In this document: one piece after another, positions 1-12,600 of the stretch | Position numbering within the stretch: position 1 is the first letter of the stretch | How the letters are laid out: the number at the start of each line of letters is the position of its first letter | Assembly: GCA_947462335.1 (NCBI GenBank) | Contig: OX381707.1 | Location: 62,349,773 to 62,413,772, forward strand | Source of the DNA: Harmothoe impar | Taxonomy: Eukaryota; Annelida; Polychaeta; Phyllodocida; Polynoidae | DNA: 64,000 nucleotides | Direction: 5' to 3' | Notes under the pieces: generated by a model | What the model was told of the DNA's origin: nothing | The model's input: the letters and a program-made list of their open reading frames with translations, nothing else | The model's database searches: none | Program-made: the position numbers and the translations under genes

Positions 1-816
1 TGTTATATGTAATAACAACTACTGGGTAAAGCTAATTTAACCCAGGCTCACATCATGTTAATGTGTCGTCATGCAACACCAATGCAGTGCGGACGAGCAA
101 ATCGGAGGCACTACATTGGTGCAGCATGCCAACCTTTGGGAGCTCAACCCAGTAGGTAGGGTTGGCACCCAGGGGTTGGCATGATACATCAATGCAGCAC
201 TGATGATCTACTCACTGGAGTGTAGCGAGTTTGTACAATGTTACACCTGCTGTCCGACAGTCTCTACAGCAGATCTCAACCATTAACAGGCCTTTCAGTG
301 TCATCAGCTTTTGGCACTTTTAAATATCTCGTTCAATTTTATTATTAATCATCGAAGACTGAATTCAAAATAGTAGGTAAAGCATCCATCCCATTTTGTA
401 AATAATGTCATACATTCAAGATTATAATATGCATACGGTACTTATAATAATTATTCTATATCAAAAATAAAAGGACATAAAATCATATCTGTTATATTAT
501 CTGAAAAATGTAACATTACCCGGTACCTTAATTTACATGACTAAGGAAGAAATCACATATTTATTTTCTTAACGCATCTGGAATGTGTTTGGTATCAAGT
601 AAAGAGGCCTCCACAAAGGAATATACATATACATAATTCTTCAAACAATGGTCACTGTTACAGACCTGACAGGCTATATGAAATACATGATCCTCCACTA
701 ACATCTAAGCACTAACTCACTTATGCATCTCCCATGAGAAAAATCTCTTTGGCTTATCATATACATCCACAATAAACAGGTGCGTAATTTGTGTATAACT
801 ATGATAGATAGTCGAT
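1..816. other. 3' flank of SPR, no gene
   Basis: This stretch lies downstream of the SPR stop codon on the minus strand. A minus-strand AATAAA (TTTATT on the plus strand at 560-565) about 250 bases after the stop could serve as poly(A) signal. Around 60-230 there are inverted short repeats around 'ggttggcatgat' and 'ttggtgcagcatgcc'. No coding sequence is seen. Confidence 0.6.
560..565 (-). terminator. Candidate poly(A) signal of SPR
   Basis: TTTATT on the plus strand reads AATAAA on the coding strand, about 250 bases after the SPR stop. No closer canonical hexamer was noticed, so this is the best candidate, not a proven site. Confidence 0.4.
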
Positions 817-2349
817 TCACATATCGTAGTAGTCGATATGAGCTCCTGAGTCAAACGTGTTATTGTCAAGTAGCCGGACCAGTTTGTCTATCGACTGGTC
901 ACATGTCAACAGCTTGGATTGTGAATGCAGGTCTGAAATACAAGGACAAATTATTGGTATTCAAAGATTTTCTAATTTGGGTTATATATTGTGCACATGT
1001 ATTTAAAAGAAGAGAGTGATTTAAAAATGACCCAATTCTCAAATTTTTGAATCTTGAAGACTTTTAATCTTTAAGAGGGCCTACTTTTCAAACTCATTTC
1101 TATTCATTATCATAAAAAGAAAGGTTCAAGACATTATCACAGTGACTACAATAACATATATTTTTCCCATTTAATTTTTTAATTTTTTATTGATACTACA
1201 TTTTACTATTGCCATTTCCTTGATGTATTATGAGCATACACTTACCCTGAAACATGTCCTTGATGGCCTTGTCCCCGGTACGTGTACGCGCTTCCAGCTG
1301 CATGTCCGTGTCTACAGGGCCTGGAGCATAGTTCAAAACCCGGATATTGGCCTCCTCCAGTGCCATGGTACGGAACAACATGTCACGCGCTGCTTTAGCT
1401 GAAATAAATATCATGAATAAGTTTGAGAGTGTATACGGTAACCCACGTCATAACAACTACATGGCTTCAGCTATGTTCTCTAAATTTGAGCTAGTGAGCA
1501 AATGAATCGTGGTTTGAACAAATGTTGTAGACATCTAGACCCTACAGAGAATCCCAACCCCCTTTAGCCTAGGGCTAAGCTTTACAGGAGATGACATTTC
1601 TTTTGGCCCCACCCCTCTCCTGACAGGTCGGAAAGCTTTCGTACACACTGAAATATGTTGTTGCTCCCTTATCGGAGTCGAAATTCCCCCTACTCTAGTA
1701 AGGGAAGGGTACCGGTAGTAGGATTAAAGATATGAGGGGGGGGGGGGGTATGGACAGTTTGTGTTAGGGAGGGGGCGTGGCCCGGACCGGGGAGGGGTCA
1801 CTTACCAGCACAATATAGTGACCAGGTTTTGAAGGGTTGTAGCGCACATATAGACGACGTCTGTACGACAGTTTGGAAGGGCACAGCCTTATCGTTGAAG
1901 TGTTTGAAGAATACAGAATTGAGAACCAGCACAGAAGTCAGATTCAGATCAAAGTAACCCTTGAGTTGCTCAGCATCGTCCAACTCCTGCATCCTCTTGG
2001 ACACATCCCCGAGCGATGCAGCGTTGTGAACGATCAATCCCTGTGTGAAATCCCCAACTTTGACATTCAGCTCGTTGTAAATATCAGATAATAGGGAATC
2101 TATTGAGTCTGCATCAGCCTGGCCCAAGTCCACTGCGGCGACCTTGACTCTTACCCCCGGAGCCGCTTCCAAAACCATCTGTCTCGTTCTGTCCAGCTGG
2201 TCCCTGCTGCGAGCTATCAACACCAAGACCGACTCTGCCGGCAGTTTGGAAGCAAATCTCACCGCCATGCAGCGTCCTAAACCTTTACTGGCTCCTGTTA
2301 TGACACAGAACGTCTTGTGGGAGAACAGGCTCTTGTTAGTGGTCGCCAT
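817..2349 (-). CDS. SPR: Sepiapterin reductase, three exons
   Basis: NADPH-dependent short-chain dehydrogenase catalysing the last step of tetrahydrobiopterin synthesis in the cytosol. Exons on the minus strand are 2349-1806, 1398-1246 and 932-817; all introns are GT-AG and phase 1, and the joined frame gives 270 residues, close to the vertebrate enzyme (about 260). Seen in the sequence: the Rossmann nucleotide motif TGASKGLG at residues 18-25; the SPR-type segment HNAASLGDVSK; the catalytic triad in SSICALQPFK...YCAAK (Ser166, Tyr179, Lys183); NYAPGPVDTDM after it; and the C-terminal SGAHIDYYDM whose penultimate Asp matches the substrate-anchoring Asp of known SPR. The third exon is too short to stand out as an open frame and was found by its homologous end. 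Oddities: the usual NNAG motif reads HNAA and YCAGK reads YCAAK. The start ATG at 2349 gives an N-terminus of normal length. Confidence 0.97.
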
Positions 2350-2684
2350 GCTGCTAAAATGTCTCCAAATGTCGCCGTGTTGGGGTGACAGATCGATGAG
2401 AGCTGATTAGTGTGTGACTGGGGAATACCTTGTGGCAGATAAAAATAGATTGGCTGCCAAAGGGAGGCTGAGGGGAATCCCGACGCGCTCACTCTCCATC
2501 GGAGTTTCCGTAGGGTTTCGCGCGCTACTGGAAAGGGTGCGCACGGGCGTGTGCGGCTTGTTAGGCCCTAGTACAGTTATCAGGATTGATACAGTTAGTA
2601 GTTGTACATCCCTACCCTTGAGGGTAGGTGTTTTTTTTTTGGTCACAAGTGACCCTTGGGGAATCAAACTGGGAGTGACCTTTG

Positions 2685-3485
2685 CAGGGCTGGGCATATC
2701 TGAACACCGTGGAGCCAAAACAGGACTAGTTGTAGCCAAGACAAGTATTGGAAGGACGTGCAAAAAAGGGCCTTCCCGTGAGCATTTTTCACAGCACAGC
2801 AGCTGATGTGCCCTAAATCCTCCCCCCCCCCCTCCACAAGAAAATTTTGGAAGTCTACACTTAAAATGGTGTGTTTTGGTGCATTTTGGCACAAAATATT
2901 TTTGCCCCACTCTGTAACTGTCCTCTTTATTGGGACTAGAACATTGTTTATGGAGGGATTTAAAAGGGTTTGGAAAATCTTAACCTCAAAATGGTGCAAT
3001 CTGATGCATTTTGGCACATAATAATTATTATGGCTCAGATCTATATTCATCTTCTACGATTGGGGGTGGAAATTATTTTAGGAGGGACAGACCAATGGAA
3101 AGAGCTAAGATAAACATGGTTTTTGGGCACCAGAAAGGCTCAGGGCTTGAAGACACAAGGAGCTATGTTTGGGATCAGAACTCATTAGAAAGGGTCAGCT
3201 TTGAGCATTATGAAGAGCCACCAAGTTTGGGAATAGGAAAGGGCCAAATTGGAAAAAAAATAACCACAATTAACATGCCTATTCCAGAATTGGAAATTTT
3301 GAAAATATTGAAGTCAAATAATGTATTTTAGTGCAATTAAAAAATGCATTATAACTTTGGTTCTAGTTAGACGATTTAAAAAATTCTTTCAGTTTTGGAA
3401 AGCTTGGAGCCAGGAGGGTATTGTCGCCAATTTCAAGGCCAGTGTCGCCACTTTTTGGCGACATGGCGACAGCTGCCCACCCCTG
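2685..3485. mobile_element. Non-autonomous hAT-like element (801 bp)
   Basis: Terminal inverted repeats CAGGGCTGGGCA (2685-2696) and TGCCCACCCCTG (3474-3485) match the CAGGG-type ends typical of hAT transposons. The same six bases, CCTTTG, directly abut both ends (2679-2684 and 3486-3491), and the flanks rejoin a local minisatellite, which supports a clean insertion. hAT duplications are usually 8 bp, so the class is inferred from the ends. There is no transposase. The last 60 bp hold a hairpin (TGTCGCCACTTTTTGGCGACA) shared with the larger element at 42106-43264, so both belong to one family. Confidence 0.7.
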
Positions 3486-3680
3486 CCTTTGGTGAGAGGG
3501 ACTTTGTCCAAAAAGTGCATGACTCTTTTTCTAAGGGTTATGTTGAAATCTCCACAAAGTGGCCCTTGGTGAGGTGGATTTTGTTGAAAAGTGACAATTG
3601 CTGAGGGGAATTTAGTGAAAAGCGGACCCTTGGTGAGGGGGATTTTGCTTGCTCTTGCCAGCCGCACACCCCTGCCCCAG
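3486..3680. repeat. Degenerate minisatellite
   Basis: Several imperfect units of the type 'cccttggtgagggggatttt', with one partial unit also on the other side of the hAT-like insertion (about 2650-2684). The array was therefore interrupted by the element. The small open frames across it are by-products of the repeat. Confidence 0.6.
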
Positions 3681-3876
3681 TAAACACAACTAAGTTATTA
3701 GAATGTTATTTTACTGCACAAAATAACGTCAGAATGTTGGGTTTATTTAGGTTATTTCACCTAGATTTATGTGAAATAACGTTTAAAACATGTTTATATA
3801 ATGTAACAGCTATTTTCCGTAACAGTATTGATGTAGTTTAACGTAACTGCCACTTACATCAGGAGACCATGCATAG

Positions 3877-4057
3877 GGCCAAAAAAAAAAAAAGGTTTGT
3901 TTCCGGTCACCCGACCGGGTCTAGCAAAACAGGGCCGGGACCCCCTCTTTTTTTCTCTTTTTCAAATTTTTCCCTACATACCAGTTTTTACGGTTTGTAA
4001 ATCGGATAATTTTTAAGGATTTTAGAGGAAAAACGCTAAAAATAGGCCTAAAATGAG

Positions 4058-4098
<41 letters not shown>

Positions 4099-4162
4099 GA
4101 CCGGCCGGGTCTGGGTTGTCTGACCATGTTACCGGAAACCAACCTTTTTTTTTATTTGGCCC
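3877..4162. mobile_element. A-rich MITE with GGGCC ends, copy 1
   Basis: Imperfect inverted repeat: 'gggccaaaaaaa...ggtttgtttccggtcacccgacc' at the left and its reverse-complement relative ending 'accggaaaccaacctttt...ggccc' at the right, with long A and T runs. A second copy lies inside the Polinton-like element at 21251-21513, and fragments lie near 24830 and 52019. It has no coding capacity. Confidence 0.7.
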
Positions 4163-4819
4163 AGGTTCAAATCCCACTTTGGCACAATTAGTATTACTGT
4201 TGATGTCTGCAAAGTTCAACTGAATTACAGTGAAATACCTACTAGGTAACATTACTATGTTAATACAGGTTGGTTTATGCTTTAGAGAGGTGAATAAATA
4301 TAGTAAAAAATGTATTGTGCCAAAGTGGGATTCGAACCCATGATGCCATAGTTTTTGACTCAGGGTTCATACCCTGAGGCATATACAACGCCCAGGTTTT
4401 TCTTTAAGACATTTTTTAGCCATTTTAGAATGCTTATGACTCTGTTTCTATTTCATTTAGAAACAATACAACAAAAGAAAAGGATAGGCAAGATCGGGGG
4501 ACAAATGTTTCCTTCAAAAAGTAAATCAATATCTCTTTCCTTCTAGTCACAAATCAACTGCGATCTTTGGCTATTTTTTCTCTCTTTTCTTTAAACACTT
4601 AAGTACTGTTAAATGACTACCCTCTAAATGAACTTTCCATAGGCTGCAAGGTTAAAAAAAAATTGGAGCTGATAGAAATGCTCTTCTCACCAAAGAAGTA
4701 GCACATTTCTATCTTTCTGGCATAAATCTACTGAAGTATTCCCATACTCACACATCGGTAGATTACAACATTATCTAAGTGATCAGAGAACACACGTGTT
4801 GACTCGCCGCTCGTCTCAC
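4163..4819. other. Repeat remnants, no gene
   Basis: Two oppositely oriented pieces resembling a tRNA T-arm followed by a shared tail (ggttcaaatcccactttggc at 4165-4184 and its reverse form near 4320-4339) suggest a decayed SINE-like inverted pair. The remainder, to about 4800, shows no recognisable feature. Confidence 0.4.
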
Positions 4820-5010
4820 CGGAAGTGCTTTTATTACTCTCGAACCGTGCTACTTCCCCATTTGCCTGGGCCCATCTGGGGGTGGTCCTGCGATGCTTCA
4901 CATTAATCCGCTGCAGGTAGTCCTCAAAGTCTTTTGAGACAAATTGTGGCCCATTGTCTGTGGTTACTGAGCCCTAAGAAATCAATCGCCTTTTCCATCC
5001 CATCCTCGTC
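4820..5010 (-). pseudogene. Ty3/gypsy-type integrase fragment
   Basis: The minus strand reads a run with VTTDNGPQF, then KDFEDYL and, about 20 residues later, WAQANGEVARF. This is the classic integrase core pattern around the second catalytic Asp (DNGPQF) and the third acidic residue (NGxVxRF with Glu in NGE). A frame break lies just upstream, near 4970, and an upstream piece reading MEKAIDF continues in another frame. Only about 60-70 residues survive; no LTRs, reverse transcriptase or gag were found nearby. It is a dead fragment of an LTR retrotransposon. Confidence 0.85.
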
Positions 5011-5391
5011 GCTCTCGAACCGATGCACGTCCCGACACGGACACTACATCTACCATCTAACATATTAAAATGCCATCCAACCAAGCTAAAGTGCCCTCCA
5101 TATTATGTAAATGAACTTCTTACAACACCCTAAACATACCAAGAACAACGATTTGTTTTAGTTCTCATACCACATGTCAACTACATGGTGGCGCCACAAA
5201 TATTTTATTTCCACCTGTGGTACCGCTGCTACTCACAAGGGGGTGTGTTGGTTGGACAGAGGATTAGTATACCTGCACTCTACAAGGGGGCTCTGTCGTG
5301 GCTCTGTGTCGTCACCTATTGCGGCACTATGTTGGCATTTTTGAACTCGCTGTTTGACAGGGACAGAAGGCGGTACATGCCCGCAGCCGGC

Positions 5392-5474
5392 GACTGTCGC
5401 CCACACCCACCTGCACACCCACACCCACCTGCTCTCCCACACACACCTGCTCACCCACACACACCTGCTGGCTT
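5392..5474. repeat. CCCACACACACCTGCT minisatellite
   Basis: Roughly five imperfect 16-18 bp units of cacaccCACCTGC type. The open frames across it on both strands consist of repeated His/Pro or Cys/Val codons and are not genes. Confidence 0.8.
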
Positions 5475-5499
5475 GAAATGGAATAACATACATGTATGA

Positions 5500-6300
5500 C
5501 ACATGATTTGAGGGTACCTTTAAACAAGGAATTCATTTCTGATGCCAGAATTGACCAATAAATGAGTATAAGGGAGTACTATATCTAACTGTACATGATA
5601 AGCTACAGACCCAGGTTTGTCGAAATGGTTTTAAACATCCATTACTCATTCACACACCCAGCTTACCCTGAGTCATCTGTGAGGCCACTCACACGCTCAA
5701 TCTTTAATTCTATTTAACATGATTAACAAGAAATAAAGATATCCATTTACAAAAGTCCCCTCTGCAGGATTCGAACCCACACTAGTGTTACCCTAGACTA
5801 AATGGAATAGAATAATTGACATGTTTGTTTTTAACCTTTAGGGCCGACCAAAAAAGGTATTTCCTGGTGATTTTTTTTTTGTCCAATGGGGCCACACTTC
5901 AGCTCAGCCTTTGGCAAAACTTGACACCCAGCTCAGTTTTGCCCAATTTGAAACATCCAACCTGTGACAAAATCAAAATGATCCCGTGCAGTTGTTCCAA
6001 TACCAGAATGTAGCTGGAGATAAGACGTACAATTGCTTGGCTGAAACGGTATATGGCATGGAAAGCTTCAATCGCTGCAATTGATTGATAAAATCCCATC
6101 TGAATCCTTGATCACACGTGGGTGAGAAACCCTGAAAATCCGATATGTAGCCTGAGGGGATGATGGAAGCTGATGGGAGTAGTGTATGGGGTTCAAATTA
6201 CTCTTGCCCTCATAGTAGGTCGGCAGAGGTAGACCACTAGGGTAATCCCCCCCCCCCCCCATACCCATCCAGTGATATGCGGTGCAGTTAACTATTAGCC
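5500..6300. other. Intergenic, B-box-like remnant
   Basis: A minus-strand tRNA B-box-like string (gggttcgaatcctg, plus-strand 5768-5781) marks a SINE or tRNA remnant. A fragment resembling the A-rich MITE family ('gggccgaccaaaaaagg') lies near 5841. No genes are seen. Confidence 0.4.
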
Positions 6301-6302
6301 AT

Positions 6303-6374
6303 GGGTCCATAGTCCAATGGTCAGCACACTTGTCACTGGTGTGACAGGTCCAGGATTCGATTCCCGGTGAATCC
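6303..6374 (+). tRNA. tRNA-Asp(GTC)-like sequence, probably SINE head or pseudogene
   Basis: A 72-base stretch folds partly as a tRNA. The acceptor arms GGGTCCA and TGAATCC pair at about six of seven positions; an A-box-like TAGTCCAATGGTCAGC is present; the anticodon stem ACACT/GGTGT encloses loop TGTCACT, placing GTC as anticodon; and a T-arm has TTCGATT with one stem mismatch. The D-arm is poor and the variable region is long, so a working tRNA is unlikely. Confidence 0.5.
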
Positions 6375-7720
6375 AATTATAAAATACAGTTTCATTGTCC
6401 TTTATCATTTCTCTTCTTGGTTGTGGACCTGCATTTAATATTAATCAAGATGACTTAAACTATGCTTAATGCATTCTAATGCCTCAATTATATGCTTTAT
6501 GTATGTACTGCTGTATGTGATATACCCAAATGAGATGTCCAGTATGAATTCCAGACCATACTAGATTATACTTGTGAGTTTATCATAACTATGCAGCTGA
6601 CATGTTTAGAAAACAAAAACAAAGATTGTGGTGTCTGTATGGATAGATCACATGACCACAGCAGAGGTCAGATGACCTGACCAGTGACCACTGCCCTGTT
6701 GTTGTAGACAAAGAATGAGGAGCGGCAGCCATCTTGCATCTATAAAAGTAGTTGATATTTGCTTGGTCTTCTAATCATTACATGGAATATCAAGGGATTT
6801 ACACCTAAAAACATTACACTTATGAACATGTCTTCAGTGTTAGTTTTAATGTGTGGATAGTGTGTTGATGCTGAACCCAGCTTACAGATGTCCGAAAATG
6901 CTTCATGCTTCTTTAAGCTGCATCTTCACCTCCTCAGACCTCCTCCAACTCTGACATAAAGTTAACATTTGTGGGACCCCCCCTTTGTTTTTATATTAGG
7001 CAGAACACAATAACATAGCATAACAACAGGCCACTCTATATCATATTGGAAAGATCTAAAAGACAGATATATTTCTCTTTCTGTGATGGGAAGAAAAGGT
7101 ACCATTAAGGGGCCCATGCCAATATGACCTCTGGCGTTGGAAGAGGGATGTTAAAGGGTTTAATATTGTGTGGTCTTTTCTTTGTACTTTTTAGCTATGA
7201 ACAATAGGTACACCCTTATGGTGGAGATCTACATGACTATCAATAAATGGAGCAGCATACAATGCATGATTTACATGATATACACAGTATGAAAGCCCTT
7301 ATAGTTGTGGGTGAAATCATAGTTCATATCAATCAGCATTGTAAAGGGTGGTTCACCTCCTACCTACAAGGAGGCAGCACTGAGTTGGCAATCATGAGCC
7401 CATCATGTAGACTGCATTTTAGTCATCCAACTATCATAAATTTCAAATGGTTTATGCATATTTTTTACAGATAAATATATTTCTGATTGCTTAAAAAAAT
7501 GCAGAAAGGGATATATGGGTGAGACCATCCATAAAATGTATGTACAATTCAGACATTTTGACAGGTACATTATCCTGCAAAATGCTACAGAACCAGAAAT
7601 ACTGGATCTATTTTGTAAAAATTTTTTTTTGTGACAGGGAATAGTTGAGAGTTCAGAAAAAAACACACTTTTGGTTTGTTTGGTGAGAATTTTATGATTT
7701 ATGGTCTGTCAAACCTGAGA
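6375..7720. other. Intergenic, nothing recognised
   Basis: AT-rich single-copy-looking sequence between SPR and the CNBD2-like gene. Open frames here are short, overlap on both strands and show no family motif. Confidence 0.5.
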
Positions 7721-7724
7721 TTCA

Positions 7725-9185
7725 CATAAATGTAATATCCTTCAGATCTATTTGAGGCGACCAAATGGCTGGTTAATAAAGTGAGTTTAATAGCCATGTT
7801 ATCATCCACCTAGAGGGTTGTTATGGGTTTTATATGGACAGAACAAAAAAGAGAATCTATTCATTTTTCTCAGCTCAGGGTCTGAAAAACCTACTGTGGA
7901 CAGAATAGATCTTCGGACGTTACACACACATTAGTCTCTCTCCGGCATGAATCTATACACTTGTACACATTAAATGTGTCCTACAACCATGGCTGACCAC
8001 ACACTGATCAATCTTGAGCAATAGTTACCTCCTAATGTTGCTCCTGTGGAATGCACAACCCATTTAGCTTGAATTTGCCCCATGTAACACCTATCATATT
8101 TATTTATGTAACATCTGTCAGATATATATGAAACTTACCAAATAAGCATCAAAGTACATTCTTCTGTGGTAAATATTCTACCTATACCCCCCAGCTATCA
8201 ATTTGGTGTGCTAAACATATCCAGGCATTATCCAATTTGCCTCTCAAACTGATTACAAAGTTCTTGGGAATAGATCTGACGGACGTTACACCAGAAAATT
8301 GATATCAGCCCAGAGATGTTAATATCAACTAGCTTAGAGTTATCACTGGATAAGTTCTTAAAGGGGTGTCTTGTCTAATATCCTGAACCTTCGATAGGGA
8401 TTTTCACCCACTGTTCATTAATTTAGGGCACATTTTATTTATCTGACGGACATTACATTATAAGATTATTCTTCAAAAATCCCATTTCTGCTCACTGCAA
8501 CCTTTTCACATTGTAACATTGTATGCCCCTATGGTACTTTTGTTACACCAGACACTCATTTAGACCATAGCAGATACTTCAATTTTTTACCAAAAAAAAA
8601 ATCAAAAGTGTGAAAATAAGGATATTTTTGTTCTCAAGCAGCCTGTGGAGACCCTATATGGGTGTTTTAAATCAGTTTGGCCACCTAGGACAAACATCAA
8701 ACCTGTTTTATACAAGGAAAGTCAAAGTGAACAGGTCTAAGTAGTGTTTGGTGATATTTGGTGCTCATGGAACTGGGTTTATCCTAAGTAATATGACAAA
8801 TGTAACATCTGCCAGATCTATTGCGATTCAACACCTTATCTATGGGTTTACCATGCAAAAAATGTGTATATGGTTGCAAATGTATATATAATTTTGAAAG
8901 TATGCATGATGGGGATAATGCTAAGAGAGTTTAATGATAAAAAGAGTTATTTTAAGCAAAACAGAGTAAAGTTGGAGTTATGTTATGAAAAGTTCCACAA
9001 TTTTGACTATTTCAAAAAGTATGCCAACACATTACAAAAAAAAAATCTTCCTCTCTGGGTTCTGGAATTTGTCATGTCTGTTCTTATATATCAAGCCCAC
9101 CTGCCCACGCAATTTGGAATGACTGTGGCATTTTTTTGTCATATATTTTATGTTACGAAAAAATAGATCTGATGGACGCTACACA
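7725..9185. repeat. Scattered repeats of AGATCTGACGGACGTTACA in both orientations
   Basis: The motif 'agatctgacggacgttacac' or its reverse complement 'tgtaacatctgycagatct' recurs at about 7727, 7910, 8108, 8272, 8441, 8803 and 9167, in direct and inverted orientation, separated by unrelated AT-rich sequence. The pattern is that of subterminal repeats of a DNA transposon or of a binding-site array. No coding sequence is associated. Confidence 0.6.
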
Positions 9186-9564
9186 ATATTAGTAACCTTT
9201 GGTTGACAATGAATAAAAACTGATCCCTTGGGAGTTAGTCAATCCACCAGGGGTTTTCATATTGCCAAGATATGACACTTTCATTACGCTCAAGTGTTTA
9301 TTTTTCAACGAATCCAATTAATGCAAATCTCTGATGGATAAATGCTAGTACAATGATTACAGAGCTCTGTTGTTTGCACACATGCTGGAAAGTGTTCAGG
9401 ATTATAAAGTATTAATTCTGGCATGCTATGTAACAGTAGATTGTAAAACAAATAGAGGACAGCCGGATCAAATCACCATGAAAATTACCCAGCAGTAGCT
9501 CCCTCTATGTGTAAGCATTAATACCCTTAAGCTGGTCTCTATTATCTCTTACCCCCTCCCCCCT

Positions 9565-9570
9565 TTTATT
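9565..9570 (-). terminator. Poly(A) signal of the CNBD2-like gene
   Basis: TTTATT on the plus strand reads AATAAA on the coding strand, 93 bases downstream of the stop codon of the CNBD2-like gene. The position is normal for a 3' UTR signal. Confidence 0.75.
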
Positions 9571-9662
9571 TTAATATACCCTCTTTATATGATAACATAC
9601 CCACATATGATACTGTATATTGTAATACACAAGGTCCACACAATATAACACCTATTGTCATG

Positions 9663-12600
9663 CTAGAACTGTGGTAGGCGTACTCCTCCCCGTGCCCCTG
9701 TGGCCCCTGCTGAATGTCTTGCATTCCCTCCTCCTTTTGCTTTACTACCCAGCAACATTGGGAACATTCTTTTAGCCAACTGCCTCGTGGTAGCCCTACT
9801 GCCCTTCCTACAGGGCCTCTCAATTGTCCCTTCAAGGCCCTCTGAATAAGGCACTTTTTTCCCCATGCTAAAGTCTTGGAATTCCTTGGCTATCCTTCTC
9901 CGCAGTTGGATGAGGTAGTTAAATTCCTCACTGTCTATGTATAAATGGTCAGCCGTTGTGTCAGGATTAGTGATCTGCATCAGTTTTACAAAAATCCCCT
10001 CCCGTGGATTTAACAGGGGCCGATCGACGACGATCACATCAGCAGGGTTCATGGCCTCCCCTGAAATCGGATAGCCTGAAACATTGTCCGGAAGTCCCTG
10101 CGGCATTTGTAAGATGGGCGCTGATTGGGCGGATGGCCGGAAGGAGAAGCCATCCGATGGCGTATGGCTGCGCTGTGGTAGCCGCCGGGAAGGCTCAGGG
10201 AGCCTATAGTCCATTTGAGAATAGCTCCTCTGTTTGATGAGCATATTATCCATGTTAACCTGTGGGAGGTTATTTGGGTCTTCCTCCTTCACCTTTCTCT
10301 TGTCCTCTGTGAGATGGTTCATCTTGAGCTGGAGGCAGCGGAAGAAGGGCAGTTTCCGTATGAGCCCCTCGCGGCTGCTCGTACGACCCGTGATCTGAGC
10401 CTTGATGAGTTCAGCCATTATGCGGAGACTTTGCGGGTTCTTCTTACGAAAGAGGCGCTCAAAGTGCACCTTGTGCACCCAGAGCACCTCCGTCTCATGG
10501 CTGCATATGGCCGAGGCATGGTACTTGTTCAGGTTCAACAGGAACTCAACATCACCTGAAACAAAGTAACAAAATGGGGCATGAGGTAATACTGATAATT
10601 CTTTGAGTTTGTAAGAGTATTCATTATACATAAATGATTTTCAAACTACAATTATACATCAGAGTGAGCTAGTAGATTTGCCGTGCATTTCGAGATTCAC
10701 CACTTCATACACAAACTGCTTTTGTACATACAGATTTTAATGAGGTATAATACTTTCATTGATGATACCAATGAACAATACTCTTGTTAGTAACTTGGCA
10801 AAAGAGCATTCACCAAGTAGTAGAGGCTTTATCAAAGTTAAACATACCACAGTTTCCATAGAATCACTGTTAATTTGACGTTGAATCACCGTTTATTTGA
10901 CATTGAATCACCATTAATAGATTAAGAGTAAATAGATAAATCAATTAATGAACTCAAAAAAGTATTCTGATATCTCACCCAATACTTGACCAGCGCCAAG
11001 GAGGCTTAAGGTGACCTTGTCACTGTGCTGCCGATGGAACAGCATCTGTTTACGGATGACTGAAGGGGTCGCTGTCAAGCACTCCAGGGCTGGTGACGTC
11101 ACATTCTCGCGTTGTTTTTCCTCCATTAAACGACGTACACGCTGCTGATTTGTCGTAGAGTCCTTCCGGGCGAAGCGTGCCAAACCCTCCCTGTGAGCAA
11201 AGAAGTATGAAGTTGTTAAAATGGGCTGAATTTGTTGGCCGCCCAAACTGAGGAAATTAGTCAGGGATAGGACAGAGAGGTGAAACTCCAACATTTAGAT
11301 TTAATAATTTTCACATTTTGTGATAGTCTTGTATTATAAGACATCATGACATTTTTATAACAACTCTAACTATACTTAGTACAAGCTTTTAACAAAGTCG
11401 GTTGTCTCACATCTCATTTAGAGGAAATGCAAATTATATCATGTTTTCCCCCCCATTTCCTACAAAAGCTCAATGTAATTACTAGAATCTAATTAGAGTA
11501 CTGTGGGGTATTACTGGCACCATAAGAAGCTCCCCCCCCCCGGTGCGATTTTTGTGAGATCTTTTGAGAATTTCTCTTTTTCTATCCATGGAGCATGGAC
11601 TTTGTCACATTTTCCATCAGTTTAAGGCAGAATAATACATGTTGTCATATGTATATTTATGCTAGAATAATTCAGGATATTGTTGGCATTACTGGCATGG
11701 CACCCTTATGCTTTCGTTAGAAAAAGCCATAGGTTTACAAAAATATAAACCGACCATGTTTGGGACACACAATTATGTGTCATCCATGAAGGAATTAAAG
11801 TCAGAGACATCCTGATATGCCACACCTATAGGTCATTGAGATACACCCAAGCACAGACCTGGACCTGACATGATTGCAGTGAAATTATTTGTGAATGTTG
11901 TTTTGGATATCCAAAGAATCCTAATTACTAAGGAAACAGCTTTGCTCTTTAACCAAACATATAAATCTACAATGCAGTGCTGAAGAAAGAATCAATAACT
12001 GATTATTATCATGTTAACTAGAAAGAATGACAGCAAGATAGGTGCCAGTCATACCCACAACTGTACAAATCTGTTGGTATTACTGGCACCCCGCAATCTC
12101 TGCGGCACTTAGACCCAGTTCAAAAATGATTGTTCTAGCAGACAGAGGACATAAATTGGCCATGGAATTCTGCTTAAGGTTTACAAAATGCATATAGGTG
12201 AAGCTGTGAATTTGGATCCAACGACTCTTGCATCCTGGCAAAACCTACAACTGCACCAATCTTGAGCTTAATGACTTAATGCTCATAATTCTGAATCCTA
12301 ATCACAAAGTTTTAGTTCATTTTCTTTGTCTTTTAGGGTAAGGAGATAGGTCCCAAAAATGTCTTAAATTATAATTGGCTACCCTGAGCCGATTTGCCCA
12401 GCAAGAAATCCACACAACACTGCCACGGTGCCAGTAATACCCCCCCCCCCTCTGCCAGTAATACCCAACGGTACTCTAAATCAATTAATTTAAAGGCTAG
12501 GCTATTACACTTCTTATCAAAACGGGTCGCCAGAGCTCTGACCATGGTGAGTGTCTAGAGCAAATATCTTGACCCCTTTCCCACTGCATGGATACTGGTC

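Noticed and set aside
2407..3050. Overlapping open frames of 128-167 codons upstream of SPR
   Set aside because: They cross the hAT-like boundary and the minisatellite, overlap on both strands and have no domain.
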